A stretch of 15,217 nt of DNA, taken from positions 1-15,217 of the forward strand of contig JBFFNE010000072.1 of NCBI GenBank assembly GCA_041563315.1. The letters run 5' to 3'. This document shows positions 6,975-13,575 of this stretch, one piece after another (position 1 is the first letter of the stretch; every line of letters starts with the position of its first letter). Source of the DNA: JBFEYJ01 sp041563315. GTDB taxonomy: Bacteria; Pseudomonadota; Gammaproteobacteria; Thiohalomonadales; Thiohalomonadaceae. Both the position numbers and the translations under genes were made by a program. The notes under the pieces were generated by a model. That model was given only the letters and a program-made list of their open reading frames with translations, made no database searches and was not told the DNA's origin.

Positions 6975-9362
6975 TCACTGCATTCGACATAAGGGATTTT
7001 CTTGAATTTTCACCACATAGGCATCGCTCTGCCGTGTGCCGTACCAACCGACAGGATTACACAGCCCATCCGTGCCGCAGTTCCGATCATAGGAACCGCT
7101 GGTGGTAGGGAAATTGACCGAAGCGGTCAAGCCGGTACTATAGATGTTCCGGCAATTGTCGATGGCCAAGGCCCATCCGCGGTCAGGACCATCTCCCCCG
7201 ATGAATGTAGAGAACAATAGTGCACTGCCCGAGGCATTCACTTTGCTGAGAAAGGCATCGGGTGAACCGCTTCCTATCCATGATTGGATCGGGTTAACCG
7301 TGGGAAAATCAGTCGAGTTGGTCCAGCCTGTGACATAAGCATTGCCGTCATCATCAACCGCTATCCCAGTGCCGAATTCCTGAGCCGGACTTGCGGTATT
7401 TCCTCCGATATACGTTGAATAAACCAGGGAAGCACCGTCTACACTGAATTTGGTCACAAAGACATCGTCTTTACCGCCCCATGCCGTGCTATAGGTCTGA
7501 TAAGCGCCGGGTGTTACCGGGAAAGACGGACGGTCGGTAAACCCGGTAACATATGCATGACCGGCGCTATCGACTGCGATACCCATACCCTCTTCTTCGC
7601 CATCCACATCCCCGTTGACTTCACCACTGCCAAGATAGGTGGAATAAACGAGCGAGGCGCCATCCGGCGAGAGCTTGCTCACAAACACGTCGGATACGGG
7701 ATAGTACGCTTGGGTGATTGAGACGCTGGGTTCAGGCTGGAACGCCCCAGGCGTGGTTGGAAAGTCTTCCGATGTCGTATCACCCGTAATATAGGCGTTT
7801 CCTGAAACATCTACCGCTATCGCCAGTCCTTCGTCCCATTCAGTGCTGCCTCCCAGATAAGTGGAGTAGACCAGTGATGTGCCATTAGCACTCAATTTAG
7901 TCGCAAAGGCATCCGCCCTGCCATCGGCATAGGTGGTTTGGAAAGCTCCTCCGGTAGTGGGGAAATCCGTGGATTGCGTATATCCGGTAATGTAGGCATC
8001 GTCGTTGGCATCAACCGCAACGCTATACCCATTTTCCCTGGCGCTTCCCCCCAGGTAGGTACCGAAATCCAGTTGTTTCCCGGAAGGACTCAACCTTGCA
8101 ACGAACGCATCTCCTCCGCCACCGGCAGTGCTCTGAAACGCACCGCTGGTCGTAGGAAAGTCCGATGAAGAGGTAAGGCCAGTGACATAGGCTCGGCCAC
8201 TGTCGTCCAGAGCGATATCCAGAGCTAGATCTCTGGCGCTGCCCCCTAGATATGTTGCGTAAATGAGGCGGGAACCATCGCTGGAGAACTTCGCTACGAA
8301 TGCATCGCCGTAATTACCGTAGCTGTCGTCATAGCCCGTTTGTATCGGAAAATCCACCGAGATTGCACCACCGACCACGAAGGCCATACCATTCTGATCG
8401 ACAGCAATACCTTGCCCGTCATCGGTCGCACTGCCGCCAAGGTACGTCCCGTATGCCAGCACGGGATCGATCACCAGCGGTTGCTTCACATCGTAGGCGG
8501 CGAGCTGCAGCTCGACTCGCTTCTTGTCCGCCATGACATAATGACTGTCGATCGTTATCCGTTCACCGTTACTGTTTTGATAGACAATCGGTGCCTGTTG
8601 GACAATATTCCCCCGAGAAGTATGCAACGCCAGGTTCCCGTTCTGATCGAGACTTACCCGCTCCACTCCATCGAAAGCCAGCGAAACGGCTTTTGGATCC
8701 GCACCAGGAGCAAGGAGTAGATCATATTCCAGTTCACCATACTGATTGGCGTAATAGACGACATCAATGTCGGGGTAGATCTCGTGATAACGCACCTCGG
8801 AGAATCGCGGTACGCCCGTTGTCCAGTTCTTGGGATCCTTGCCTTTGAGATAGTTCAGTTCACCTGGCAACTGTTTCATACCGGTGGCAATCGCCTCTTT
8901 GTTGCTCCCTACGAAATTAACCCGGATTACGTCTCTTCCAAGTTTTCCCTCCGAAGCTTGCGCCTGAAATACGCGTCCCTTGCCAAATGAAGCGGATTTT
9001 CTCGATTCCAGACTCAGAATCGGTCCCGTTGGTGTCAAAAACAGCCCATAGCCAAAGCCATGGGAAAAAAATTGAGTTTCCTTCGCGGTCTGTCCCATAT
9101 TCTGTTCGAAACCGGCACTCAGCCTAGCGTAGGCTTTGGATGTAGCCGATACAGTGGCGTGTTTTGCTGCAGGTGTCGATGCCTCAGACGATTTATCTAC
9201 AGCGGCACTTGCGGATTGAAGGAAATTCGACGACATCACAATCAAAATGCTCTGTAAGAGCACAGAAGTGTATGTGGTGTTTTTTTTACGCAATTCGACA
9301 CGCTTGCAAGGTGTATTTGCATTGATTAAGGATTTAGCACTAAATGATTGTTTGAGAGTCAT
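6975..9362 (-). CDS. Secreted SBBP-repeat beta-propeller protein with DUF7948-like N-domain
   Basis: This is an exported repeat protein of 795 aa. The start at 9362 is chosen because GGAGG (9368-9372) lies 5 nt upstream; an in-frame ATG at 9374 would place the ribosome site inside the gene. A long, basic n-region precedes the hydrophobic stretch TSVLLQSILIVMSSNFLQSASA, giving an unusually extended signal peptide. Next comes a domain typical of SBBP proteins (FEQNMGQ, HEIYPDIDVVYYAN, LEYDLLLAPGADP). Seven SBBP repeats follow, of the form STYLGGS...IAVD..GNAYVTG.T.S.DFPTT.GAFQ...DAFV.KL, most likely one seven-bladed propeller. The last blade ends with several Cys residues and CRMQ. The product is secreted or surface exposed. 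The gene is monocistronic, with palindromes upstream. Its biological role is not known. Confidence 0.92.
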   Translation of the reverse strand: MTLKQSFSAKSLINANTPCKRVELRKKNTTYTSVLLQSILIVMSSNFLQSASAAVDKSSEASTPAAKHATVSATSKAYARLSAGFEQNMGQTAKETQFFSHGFGYGLFLTPTGPILSLESRKSASFGKGRVFQAQASEGKLGRDVIRVNFVGSNKEAIATGMKQLPGELNYLKGKDPKNWTTGVPRFSEVRYHEIYPDIDVVYYANQYGELEYDLLLAPGADPKAVSLAFDGVERVSLDQNGNLALHTSRGNIVQQAPIVYQNSNGERITIDSHYVMADKKRVELQLAAYDVKQPLVIDPVLAYGTYLGGSATDDGQGIAVDQNGMAFVVGGAISVDFPIQTGYDDSYGNYGDAFVAKFSSDGSRLIYATYLGGSARDLALDIALDDSGRAYVTGLTSSSDFPTTSGAFQSTAGGGGDAFVARLSPSGKQLDFGTYLGGSARENGYSVAVDANDDAYITGYTQSTDFPTTGGAFQTTYADGRADAFATKLSANGTSLVYSTYLGGSTEWDEGLAIAVDVSGNAYITGDTTSEDFPTTPGAFQPEPSVSITQAYYPVSDVFVSKLSPDGASLVYSTYLGSGEVNGDVDGEEEGMGIAVDSAGHAYVTGFTDRPSFPVTPGAYQTYSTAWGGKDDVFVTKFSVDGASLVYSTYIGGNTASPAQEFGTGIAVDDDGNAYVTGWTNSTDFPTVNPIQSWIGSGSPDAFLSKVNASGSALLFSTFIGGDGPDRGWALAIDNCRNIYSTGLTASVNFPTTSGSYDRNCGTDGLCNPVGWYGTRQSDAYVVKIQENPLCRMQ

Positions 9363-9399
9363 TATGGCCTCCATGGCTGTATTGGTTTTCTACTCATTA

Positions 9400-9420
9400 G
9401 TGTATGTAAAAACCATACAC
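9400..9420. promoter_or_regulatory. Palindrome upstream of the SBBP gene, possible operator
   Basis: GTGTATG, a 7-bp spacer, and CATACAC form a perfect inverted repeat 38 bp upstream of the SBBP start. The size and symmetry fit a dimeric repressor or activator site. The regulator is unknown. Confidence 0.4.
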
Positions 9421-9424
9421 CATT

Positions 9425-9438
9425 GAGAGTAGACTCTC
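9425..9438. promoter_or_regulatory. Second palindrome upstream of the SBBP gene
   Basis: GAGAGT, a 2-bp centre, and ACTCTC form a perfect palindrome 5 bp beyond the one at 9400-9420. It could be another operator half or a short RNA hairpin in the leader. A weak promoter pair on the minus strand (TTGTGG with TCTACT) overlaps it but is not convincing. Confidence 0.3.
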
Positions 9439-9730
9439 TTTCACTTTAATTCCACAAAAGGTACAGTTTATGAACCAGCTGTTTCTGCTACAGCCTTCAT
9501 CCATTTAACCAATCTTCTATTAATTATTCATTTTGCAACAGGTCACCATAGATAAGAAAAAAACTCCAGGAGCACGTTTGATGTATTTGCTCAGAGTATT
9601 CACTCCTCATACCATTCGCTTGAGTCTCGATTTTTCTTCAAAGGGAGTTGGTGTGGATGATTTTTTTGGAAAAAAGGTTTTTCGCAGATTTTTGTGAAAG
9701 TACAGTGCAATCCAGCTCATCAGTACAAAA
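9439..9730. other. AT-rich spacer without a recognised gene
   Basis: This stretch is AT-rich with several T-tracts (near 9660-9700). No reading frame on either strand has coding character. It probably holds upstream sequence for the SBBP gene. Confidence 0.4.
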
Positions 9731-9740
9731 GGGGACGGAA
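9731..9740 (+). repeat. REP core motif directly preceding repeat copy B
   Basis: GGGGACGGAA lies immediately before the GGGGACAGAGG of repeat copy B, so two cores occur in tandem 15 bp apart. Copy A has only one core, preceded by the RAYT stub. Confidence 0.45.
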
Positions 9741-9855
9741 ACAAAGGGGACAGAGGGGTTAAGTTTTAAACAGTCGTTAACAAGTCCAGGTAAAGTTGAA
9801 ATAACAAGGTTAAAAATAAGTTGAACTACTGGTGAGTTAATCATAACCAAACATA
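9741..9855 (+). repeat. 115-bp dispersed repeat, copy B
   Basis: This copy begins ACAAAGGGGACAGAGGGG and ends AATCATAACCAAACATA, matching copy A (4373-4487) in the same orientation over 115 bp. The shared interior includes ACAAGTCCAGG and AAAGTTGAAATAACA. It is not coding. It fits a small non-autonomous element carrying a RAYT-type GGGGACAG end. Confidence 0.8.
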
Positions 9856-9861
9856 TAGCCA

Positions 9862-9874
9862 GGAATTCCGGGGT
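9862..9874 (+). repeat. Partial REP motif GGAATTCCGGGGT
   Basis: GGAATTCCGGGGT also occurs at 12160-12172, where it continues as a full GGGGTCAGTATA. Here the tail has diverged (GGTTATCT). Confidence 0.45.
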
Positions 9875-9924
9875 GGTTATCTATGGTCACCTAAACGGAA
9901 GTCGAATGGTGCTCGTAATCCCTT

Positions 9925-10014
9925 CTACGAATCCATCGTGAGGTCGCGCCAGGTGATCTCGTACTCTCCTTTAAAGACATATTTATCGTTGCTGTAGGTA
10001 TCGCAAGAACACAT
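9925..10014 (-). CDS. Possible 29-residue small ORF, unrecognised
   Basis: An ATG at 10014 opens a frame encoding MCSCDTYSNDKYVFKGEY, then EITWRDLTMDS and TAG. The composition looks protein-like (aromatic and charged residues, no low complexity), and the frame is open further upstream without another good start. There is no clear ribosome site and I recognise no family. It may be the C-terminal scrap of a lost gene rather than a functional peptide. Confidence 0.2.
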   Translation of the reverse strand: MCSCDTYSNDKYVFKGEYEITWRDLTMDS

Positions 10015-10090
10015 TGTTATGAAGCACCGAAGCCTGCTGACTTTGGCTCGACAGGGGCTCACTGGGACATGACCGGTTGGCGAAATAACA

Positions 10091-10108
10091 GGGGACAGAC
10101 CACGGTTT
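10091..10108 (+). repeat. Left 18-bp inverted repeat of RAYT 2 (class II REP)
   Basis: GGGGACAGACCACGGTTT is repeated perfectly in inverse orientation at 10855-10872, bracketing RAYT 2. A third copy with one substitution lies alone at 13461-13478. Part of it, ACGGT, can pair with ACCGT at 10116-10120 to form a small hairpin. Confidence 0.85.
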
Positions 10109-10165
10109 TAACTCTACCGTATGTTCTAGTATTCTATGGTTTTGGATTGATCAGGGACGATAATC

Positions 10166-10687
10166 ATGCCAAGACGACCACGAGTAACTCTCGCTGGACT
10201 CCCGATGCACATCATACAGCGTGGGAACAACCGGCAGGCATGTTTTTATGCAGAACAGGACTACCAGTTCTATCTGGAGTGGCTTGGGAAGTATGCTGAG
10301 GAAACAGACAGTTCTGTTCATTCTTATGTGTTAATGACCAACCATGTTCACCTTTTGCTTACGCCAGCAAGGGGGGAGTCTTCTGCCCAGCTCATGAAGA
10401 GACTTGGCCAGCGTTATGTGCAATATATCAATCGTACGTACAGGCGAAGCGGTACGCTCTGGGAAGGTCGTTACCGTTCCTGCCTAACTCAGGATGATGG
10501 CTATCTCCTAAATTGTCATCGATATATCGAGCTTAACCCAGTGCGTGCAAAGATGGTTGAGCACCCGGCAGACTACCCATGGTCCAGCTATCGGGCCAAC
10601 GGTCAGGGGGTGAAATCGGATATCCTGAAACCTCATCACCAGTATGAAGCATTGGGATCGACTCAAGCAGAAAGACGGACTGCATAA
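10166..10687 (+). CDS. REP-associated tyrosine transposase (RAYT 2), C-terminally truncated
   Basis: This is a second RAYT, 173 aa to its premature stop and closely parallel to RAYT 1. It has MPRRPR, MHIIQRGNN (14-22), TNHVHLLL with His60 and His62, SGTLWEGR (95-102), and RYIELNPVRA with Tyr120, then YPWSSY. The catalytic core is complete. At 10685-10687 a TAA sits where the family has an aromatic residue before RELFRYEL, and the C-terminal REP-binding tail lies out of reach beyond it. The ATG at 10166 is preceded by AGGGA at about 8 nt. Perfect 18-bp inverted repeats flank the whole gene. It is probably dead or impaired, though the catalytic domain alone might still be made. Confidence 0.9.
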   Translation: MPRRPRVTLAGLPMHIIQRGNNRQACFYAEQDYQFYLEWLGKYAEETDSSVHSYVLMTNHVHLLLTPARGESSAQLMKRLGQRYVQYINRTYRRSGTLWEGRYRSCLTQDDGYLLNCHRYIELNPVRAKMVEHPADYPWSSYRANGQGVKSDILKPHHQYEALGSTQAERRTA

Positions 10688-10856
10688 CGGGAGTTGTTTC
10701 GTTATGAACTAGACCTAGGTGATTGATGAAATCAGGACGGTTACAAATGGAAATTTTGTGTTGAGTGATAACCGATTCGCCGAGCAAGTGGAAGCGATGC
10801 TGGGTAGGCGTGTAACACCAGGAAAATCGGGACGGCCATGTGTGAAACGTTTATAA
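10688..10856 (+). pseudogene. Stranded C-terminal tail of RAYT 2
   Basis: After the TAA the same frame reads RELFRYELDLGD, then hits tandem stops. Shifting frame near 10719 restores VIDEIRTVTNGNFVLSDNRF, then AEQVEAMLGRRVTPGKSGRP and CVKRL with TAA at 10854-10856. This aligns with the RAYT 1 tail SLFESQLDECDIHAIRK and RFTQQIEKVLGRSVGYAKRG. So RAYT 2 carries one nonsense change and one frameshift (+1, or -2). The stop codon overlaps the first two bases of the right inverted repeat. Confidence 0.85.
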
Positions 10857-10872
10857 ACCGTGGTCTGTCCCC
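10855..10872 (-). repeat. Right 18-bp inverted repeat of RAYT 2 (class II REP)
   Basis: AAACCGTGGTCTGTCCCC is the exact reverse complement of 10091-10108. It begins inside the ancestral stop codon of RAYT 2, so the element ends tightly at the gene. AAACC here can also pair with GGTTT at 10873-10877 to form a hairpin. Confidence 0.85.
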
Positions 10873-11006
10873 GGTTTCTATGAACACCACAGAACTGGGC
10901 AGACGCGTAAACCCTGGGATTGTGCCGCTCAGCCTCCTTCCTGGCCTTCTTGGACTATACTCTGTCTATAACATCTCCATCTCACCCTATGACAGGGGGA
11001 AGTGCT

Positions 11007-12116
11007 ATGGAGTCAATCAGAAACGTTACAGGTATTTTGCTCTATCTGTTTTCAGTGACGCTGATGGCACAGGAGTACGGTGAACGTGTGACGTTGAGCA
11101 AGACCTACCAAGATGACCTCTACGCGGCCGGCGAAACGGTTATGTCTACTTCCATTATCGAGGGTGATCTGGTCGCTGCAGGAGGCACGCTAACAATTGG
11201 CGGAGCTATCATGGGCGATGCCACTCTCGCTGGAGGAGACCAGACCATTACGGCTGAGATCAGCGATGACCTGCGCGCGGCGGGCGGCTCCTTGGTCGTT
11301 GAGTCAAAGGTCGGTGATGATGCGATTCTCGCAGGTGGTGAGATCCTGCTTTCACAGAACAGTACGATAGGTGGTAACGCATGGATCGCTGGTGGTGATG
11401 TTACTGTCGCGGCCCGTGTAGGCCATGAGCTAGGGGTCGCTGGCGGTAATGTCATTATCACAGGGCACGTATCGGGTGACGTCTCTATCGTGGCTGATTC
11501 AGTGCAGATTGGCGACGGAGCGGTGATTGAAGGGGACTTGAACTATCAAAGCCCTCGCGAGGCGACCATCCATCCTAATGCGCGAATCGTCGGTAAGGTG
11601 AATTACACCTACACGGAGTTCGAGAAAGACTGGGGTGTGCCCTCACTCTTTGCCCTGGTGACGATGGCCTTGACCGCCATCCTCTTCTACCTGTTGTTCC
11701 CTGCATTCACAGACACGAGCTCTCGTCTAATCGATGATGAATTTTGGAAGAGTCTCGGTGTCGGCGGGGCGGCACTTCTGCTCGTCCCGTTTGTCGCCAT
11801 TATTATGATGAGTATCGTGATAGGCGTGTGGGTCGCGCTGATATTAATCGCCATCTACCTGGTGGCGCTATTAACAGGTTCATTTCTGGGCATGTTATAT
11901 CTTTCCAGTAAGGTGACGCAGCTACTTAAATGGGATTCTGCGATAAGGTCGAAGTGCATCATAGCGCTGTTGATTTCCTATGGTGTCGTTGGGGTGGTGC
12001 AGTTTATCCCGGTGGTTGGTGGATTAGTTACCTTAATCATCATGTTGATAGGCATGGGCTCCGGACTGCTGTTGCTATACCGTAGTTATGCCACAAGTGG
12101 GCAAGTGGCTATGTAA
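11007..12116 (+). CDS. Beta-helix (bactofilin-like) protein with multi-pass membrane C-terminus
   Basis: This is a 369-aa two-part membrane protein. A signal-like segment (MESIRNVTGILLYLFSVTLMA) is followed at about 36-182 by short repeats (DLVAAGGTLTIGG, DATLAGGDQTIT, DLRAAGGSLVVES, and so on). These have the period of a right-handed beta-helix, as in polymer-forming cytoskeletal proteins. The second half has about five hydrophobic helices (roughly 211-233, 252-275, 277-298, 316-334, 336-357). With an N-terminal export signal the helix would lie in the periplasm, unlike cytoplasmic bactofilins. The ATG at 11007 has GGGGGA about 6 nt upstream; an open frame to 10920 lacks support. Annotation pipelines often call this architecture a polymer-forming cytoskeletal protein. 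The function is unknown. It stands alone, convergent with the downstream pair. Confidence 0.85.
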   Translation: MESIRNVTGILLYLFSVTLMAQEYGERVTLSKTYQDDLYAAGETVMSTSIIEGDLVAAGGTLTIGGAIMGDATLAGGDQTITAEISDDLRAAGGSLVVESKVGDDAILAGGEILLSQNSTIGGNAWIAGGDVTVAARVGHELGVAGGNVIITGHVSGDVSIVADSVQIGDGAVIEGDLNYQSPREATIHPNARIVGKVNYTYTEFEKDWGVPSLFALVTMALTAILFYLLFPAFTDTSSRLIDDEFWKSLGVGGAALLLVPFVAIIMMSIVIGVWVALILIAIYLVALLTGSFLGMLYLSSKVTQLLKWDSAIRSKCIIALLISYGVVGVVQFIPVVGGLVTLIIMLIGMGSGLLLLYRSYATSGQVAM

Positions 12117-12126
12117 CATATTGTGC

Positions 12127-12141
12127 TTTTTACTCTGCCCC
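12127..12141 (-). repeat. REP core motif, class III, inverted
   Basis: The minus strand reads GGGGCAGAGTAAAA, the class III motif with one substitution. It lies 11 bp after the beta-helix gene and faces the plus-oriented copy at 12160-12179. The two form a divergent REP pair between convergent genes. Confidence 0.55.
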
Positions 12142-12159
12142 CATCTTCTGGAGCAGGAT

Positions 12160-12179
12160 GGAATTCCGGGGTCAGTATA
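12160..12179 (+). repeat. REP motif GGAATTCCGGGGTCAGTATA
   Basis: This is a class III-like core (GGGGTCAGTATA) with the GGAATTCC prefix shared with 9862-9869. Together with the inverted copy at 12127-12141 it fills the gap between two convergent genes, where it could affect mRNA 3' ends from both sides. Confidence 0.6.
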
Positions 12180-12228
12180 CCTATCAATGTGTGGGATAAG
12201 AGTAAGAATCAAAGCTATCCAGGATTTT

Positions 12229-12378
12229 TTACTGTCTCGATGATAACGTTTCACCGACTAGAGTGGTGGCTTGAGTTATATTGTCTTTTACTGCATTACC
12301 CAACACACGTTTTAGTCTCTCTGTACCCATAAAAACTTGTTGCGCTGAGAGCACTGAGTGGGGAAATATATTCTTTTC
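12229..12378 (-). pseudogene. Stranded C-terminal part of the lipoprotein gene beyond an amber codon
   Basis: Read on past the TAG at 12379-12381, the same frame continues EKNIFPHSVLSAQQVFMGTE, then RLKRVLGNAVKDNITQATTL, VGETLSSRQ and a TAA at 12229-12231. The tail has ordinary coding character. The junction GSTI(stop)EK fits a Trp codon (TGG) changed to TAG, since exported proteins of this kind commonly read SG..IW(E/Q)K here. The full product would be 183 aa. Confidence 0.75.
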
Positions 12379-12780
12379 CTAGATCGTACTACCGCTGTGA
12401 TTATCAACAAGGCGATAGCGAATTATTATCATGGATATGTTATTCATTGATCCGAGTAGACGCTCACCAATCACATCAGCAGACAACGAATAATCGCTAG
12501 CGCCATCCGTTAAGACGTGAGAAAAAGCACCCGTTTGGATTAGTGCGCCAATCAAGCCATCACGGTAAACCTGCGGCGTTGGCATATCTTGTAGAGGGGA
12601 GGTTAGCCCAGGCTTAGGTTGCTCTCTGATCTGAACCGGAAGTAAAGAAATAGTTTTTCCGGTGGGCTGGTATGAAGTCACAGTCGTGGGTGTGATTTCC
12701 GACTTTTTTACCGGCGCCGAACAACCCGCCAAAAATAGCATAGATAGTATGAAAGCGGAGATTAATATGAGTGACCTCAT
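12379..12780 (-). CDS. Small lipoprotein, truncated by an amber codon
   Basis: This is a 133-aa exported lipoprotein, as translated to its first stop. The signal MRSLILISAFILSMLFLAGC carries a lipobox (LAGC) and is followed by SAPVKKSE. I chose the ATG at 12780 because GGAGG lies 7 nt upstream and the signal peptide begins there; the frame is open upstream into the neighbouring gene. The mature region (ISLLPVQIRE, LIGALIQTGAFSHVLTDGAS, YSLSADVIGE, IIIRYRLVDNHSGSTI) has the look of a small alpha/beta envelope lipoprotein, with no named family that I can assign. It starts 22 bp after the upstream secreted-protein gene, so they form an operon. The missing C-terminal part lies in frame beyond the TAG. 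Confidence 0.75.
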   Translation of the reverse strand: MRSLILISAFILSMLFLAGCSAPVKKSEITPTTVTSYQPTGKTISLLPVQIREQPKPGLTSPLQDMPTPQVYRDGLIGALIQTGAFSHVLTDGASDYSLSADVIGERLLGSMNNISMIIIRYRLVDNHSGSTI

Positions 12781-12802
12781 CACGTTTCCTCCGAGTCTTT
12801 TA

Positions 12803-13342
12803 CTAGTTCGTGCCAAATAGACTTGAGATGATTTGCGCTGTTTGTTGGACAGCCTGTTTGACAACACTTTGGCCTGCGTTTGCAGTGAAAAGTCCTCCAG
12901 CTGATATCTGTTTGGCAATAATGACTTCAGCTATGGGTTCATCTTGGCTTTTGTCGACTAAATAGCTTCGCAGTATGCATGCTGCCGTCCCGCCTCCGAA
13001 ACCAAACCATCTACCGCCTACGCTTCCTGGTGTATAGGTGAGTATATGGACCTGTAGTGACAGTGTATTAGGGCTTACGGATGCGCTTTTGTCTACGATT
13101 GTTACACCGTGCTTTATTAACTCATCCTGGAGAGACTTTTCGATGTGTTTGGCGGGATCGCCTTCATGGTCGGTATCGGTGTCGTCAGTGATTGATGATG
13201 AAATGATCTGATGCGTTCCCTTCAGTGAAACATTTTCTGCTACCCAAACTATTGTGTCGCGATCAGCTGCGCTGCTGTATTCAGCAGGTATTAACGTAAG
13301 TAATAGACATAAAAAGGCTGATCTATAAACCGCAGAACACAT
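12803..13342 (-). CDS. Secreted DUF4410-like protein
   Basis: This is a small exported protein (179 aa) with a Sec signal, MCSAVYRSAFLCLLLTLIPA, probably cleaved near AEYSSA-ADRD. The mature part has an N-terminal strand (DTIVWVAENVSLKG), then a helix pair (KHIEKSLQDELIKHGVTIVD), and a glycine-rich GRWFGFGGGTAAC element. LRSYLVDKSQDEPIAEVIIA follows, with a C-terminal helix QSVVKQAVQQTAQIISSLF. The order resembles DUF4410 proteins; this call is tentative. The ATG at 13342 is favoured (GGTGGA upstream). A GTG at 13354 is also in frame. It is the first gene of a two-gene operon with the lipoprotein. An exact TTGACA lies at 13400-13395 on the minus strand, but the -10 is poor. Confidence 0.72.
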   Translation of the reverse strand: MCSAVYRSAFLCLLLTLIPAEYSSAADRDTIVWVAENVSLKGTHQIISSSITDDTDTDHEGDPAKHIEKSLQDELIKHGVTIVDKSASVSPNTLSLQVHILTYTPGSVGGRWFGFGGGTAACILRSYLVDKSQDEPIAEVIIAKQISAGGLFTANAGQSVVKQAVQQTAQIISSLFGTN

Positions 13343-13394
13343 AGCATCCACCACAATTTGTAGGGTAACTAATTGGTAGTTGAGTTTGGTGGTT

Positions 13395-13400
13395 TGTCAA
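13395..13400 (-). promoter_or_regulatory. Possible -35 box for the DUF4410-like/lipoprotein operon
   Basis: TTGACA on the minus strand lies 53 bp upstream of the DUF4410-like start. No good -10 box occurs 16-18 bp away (best TACCAA), so the promoter is either weak, activated, or not real. Confidence 0.25.
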
Positions 13401-13430
13401 AGAATATCTGTGTGATAAAGCCAACAATTA

Positions 13431-13444
13431 GGTCAGAGTAAAAA
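13431..13444 (+). repeat. REP core motif, class III
   Basis: GGTCAGAGTAAAAA matches the class III motif at 14923-14935 but lacks the first two G residues. It is one of three REP motifs packed within 130 bp in this gap. Confidence 0.5.
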
Positions 13445-13460
13445 CTACTTCAAAACACTA

Positions 13461-13478
13461 GGGGACAGACCATGGTTT
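13461..13478 (+). repeat. Solitary class II REP (cognate of RAYT 2)
   Basis: GGGGACAGACCATGGTTT differs by one base from the perfect inverted repeats of RAYT 2. No RAYT gene is next to it. This is a likely in-trans product or remnant of RAYT 2-type activity. Confidence 0.75.
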
Positions 13479-13535
13479 TAGCCCGCCCTGTCTTTCAGTA
13501 AGCGATGGGGCGTACGCGTTACTTGCTAGTAAGGC

Positions 13536-13557
13536 TAAATATTTGGGGTCAGTGTAA
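13536..13557 (+). repeat. Direct repeat left of the M20 gene (class III REP)
   Basis: A 22-bp element, TAAATATTTGGGGTCAG plus TGTAA, recurs in the same orientation at 14912-14933 with one base difference. It lies 18 bp past the M20 amidohydrolase stop codon. Confidence 0.85.
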
Positions 13558-13575
13558 TAACAATCCTTGTGTGTA

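Noticed and set aside
9638..9850. 70-aa minus-strand ORF in the spacer
   Set aside because: It lies mostly within the 115-bp dispersed repeat and has no ribosome site or recognisable sequence.
4373..9855. The 115-bp repeats considered as a CRISPR or as ends of one composite transposon
   Set aside because: There are only two copies, with no spacers, 5.3 kb apart; the intervening genes look like ordinary chromosomal operons, and no transposase lies inside the interval.
10069..10299. 76-aa plus-strand ORF overlapping the start of RAYT 2
   Set aside because: It overlaps the conserved RAYT N-terminus out of frame and begins in the left inverted repeat region.
12123..12332. 69-aa plus-strand ORF after the beta-helix gene
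   Set aside because: It starts inside REP motifs and is antisense to the stranded lipoprotein tail, which reads better as coding sequence.
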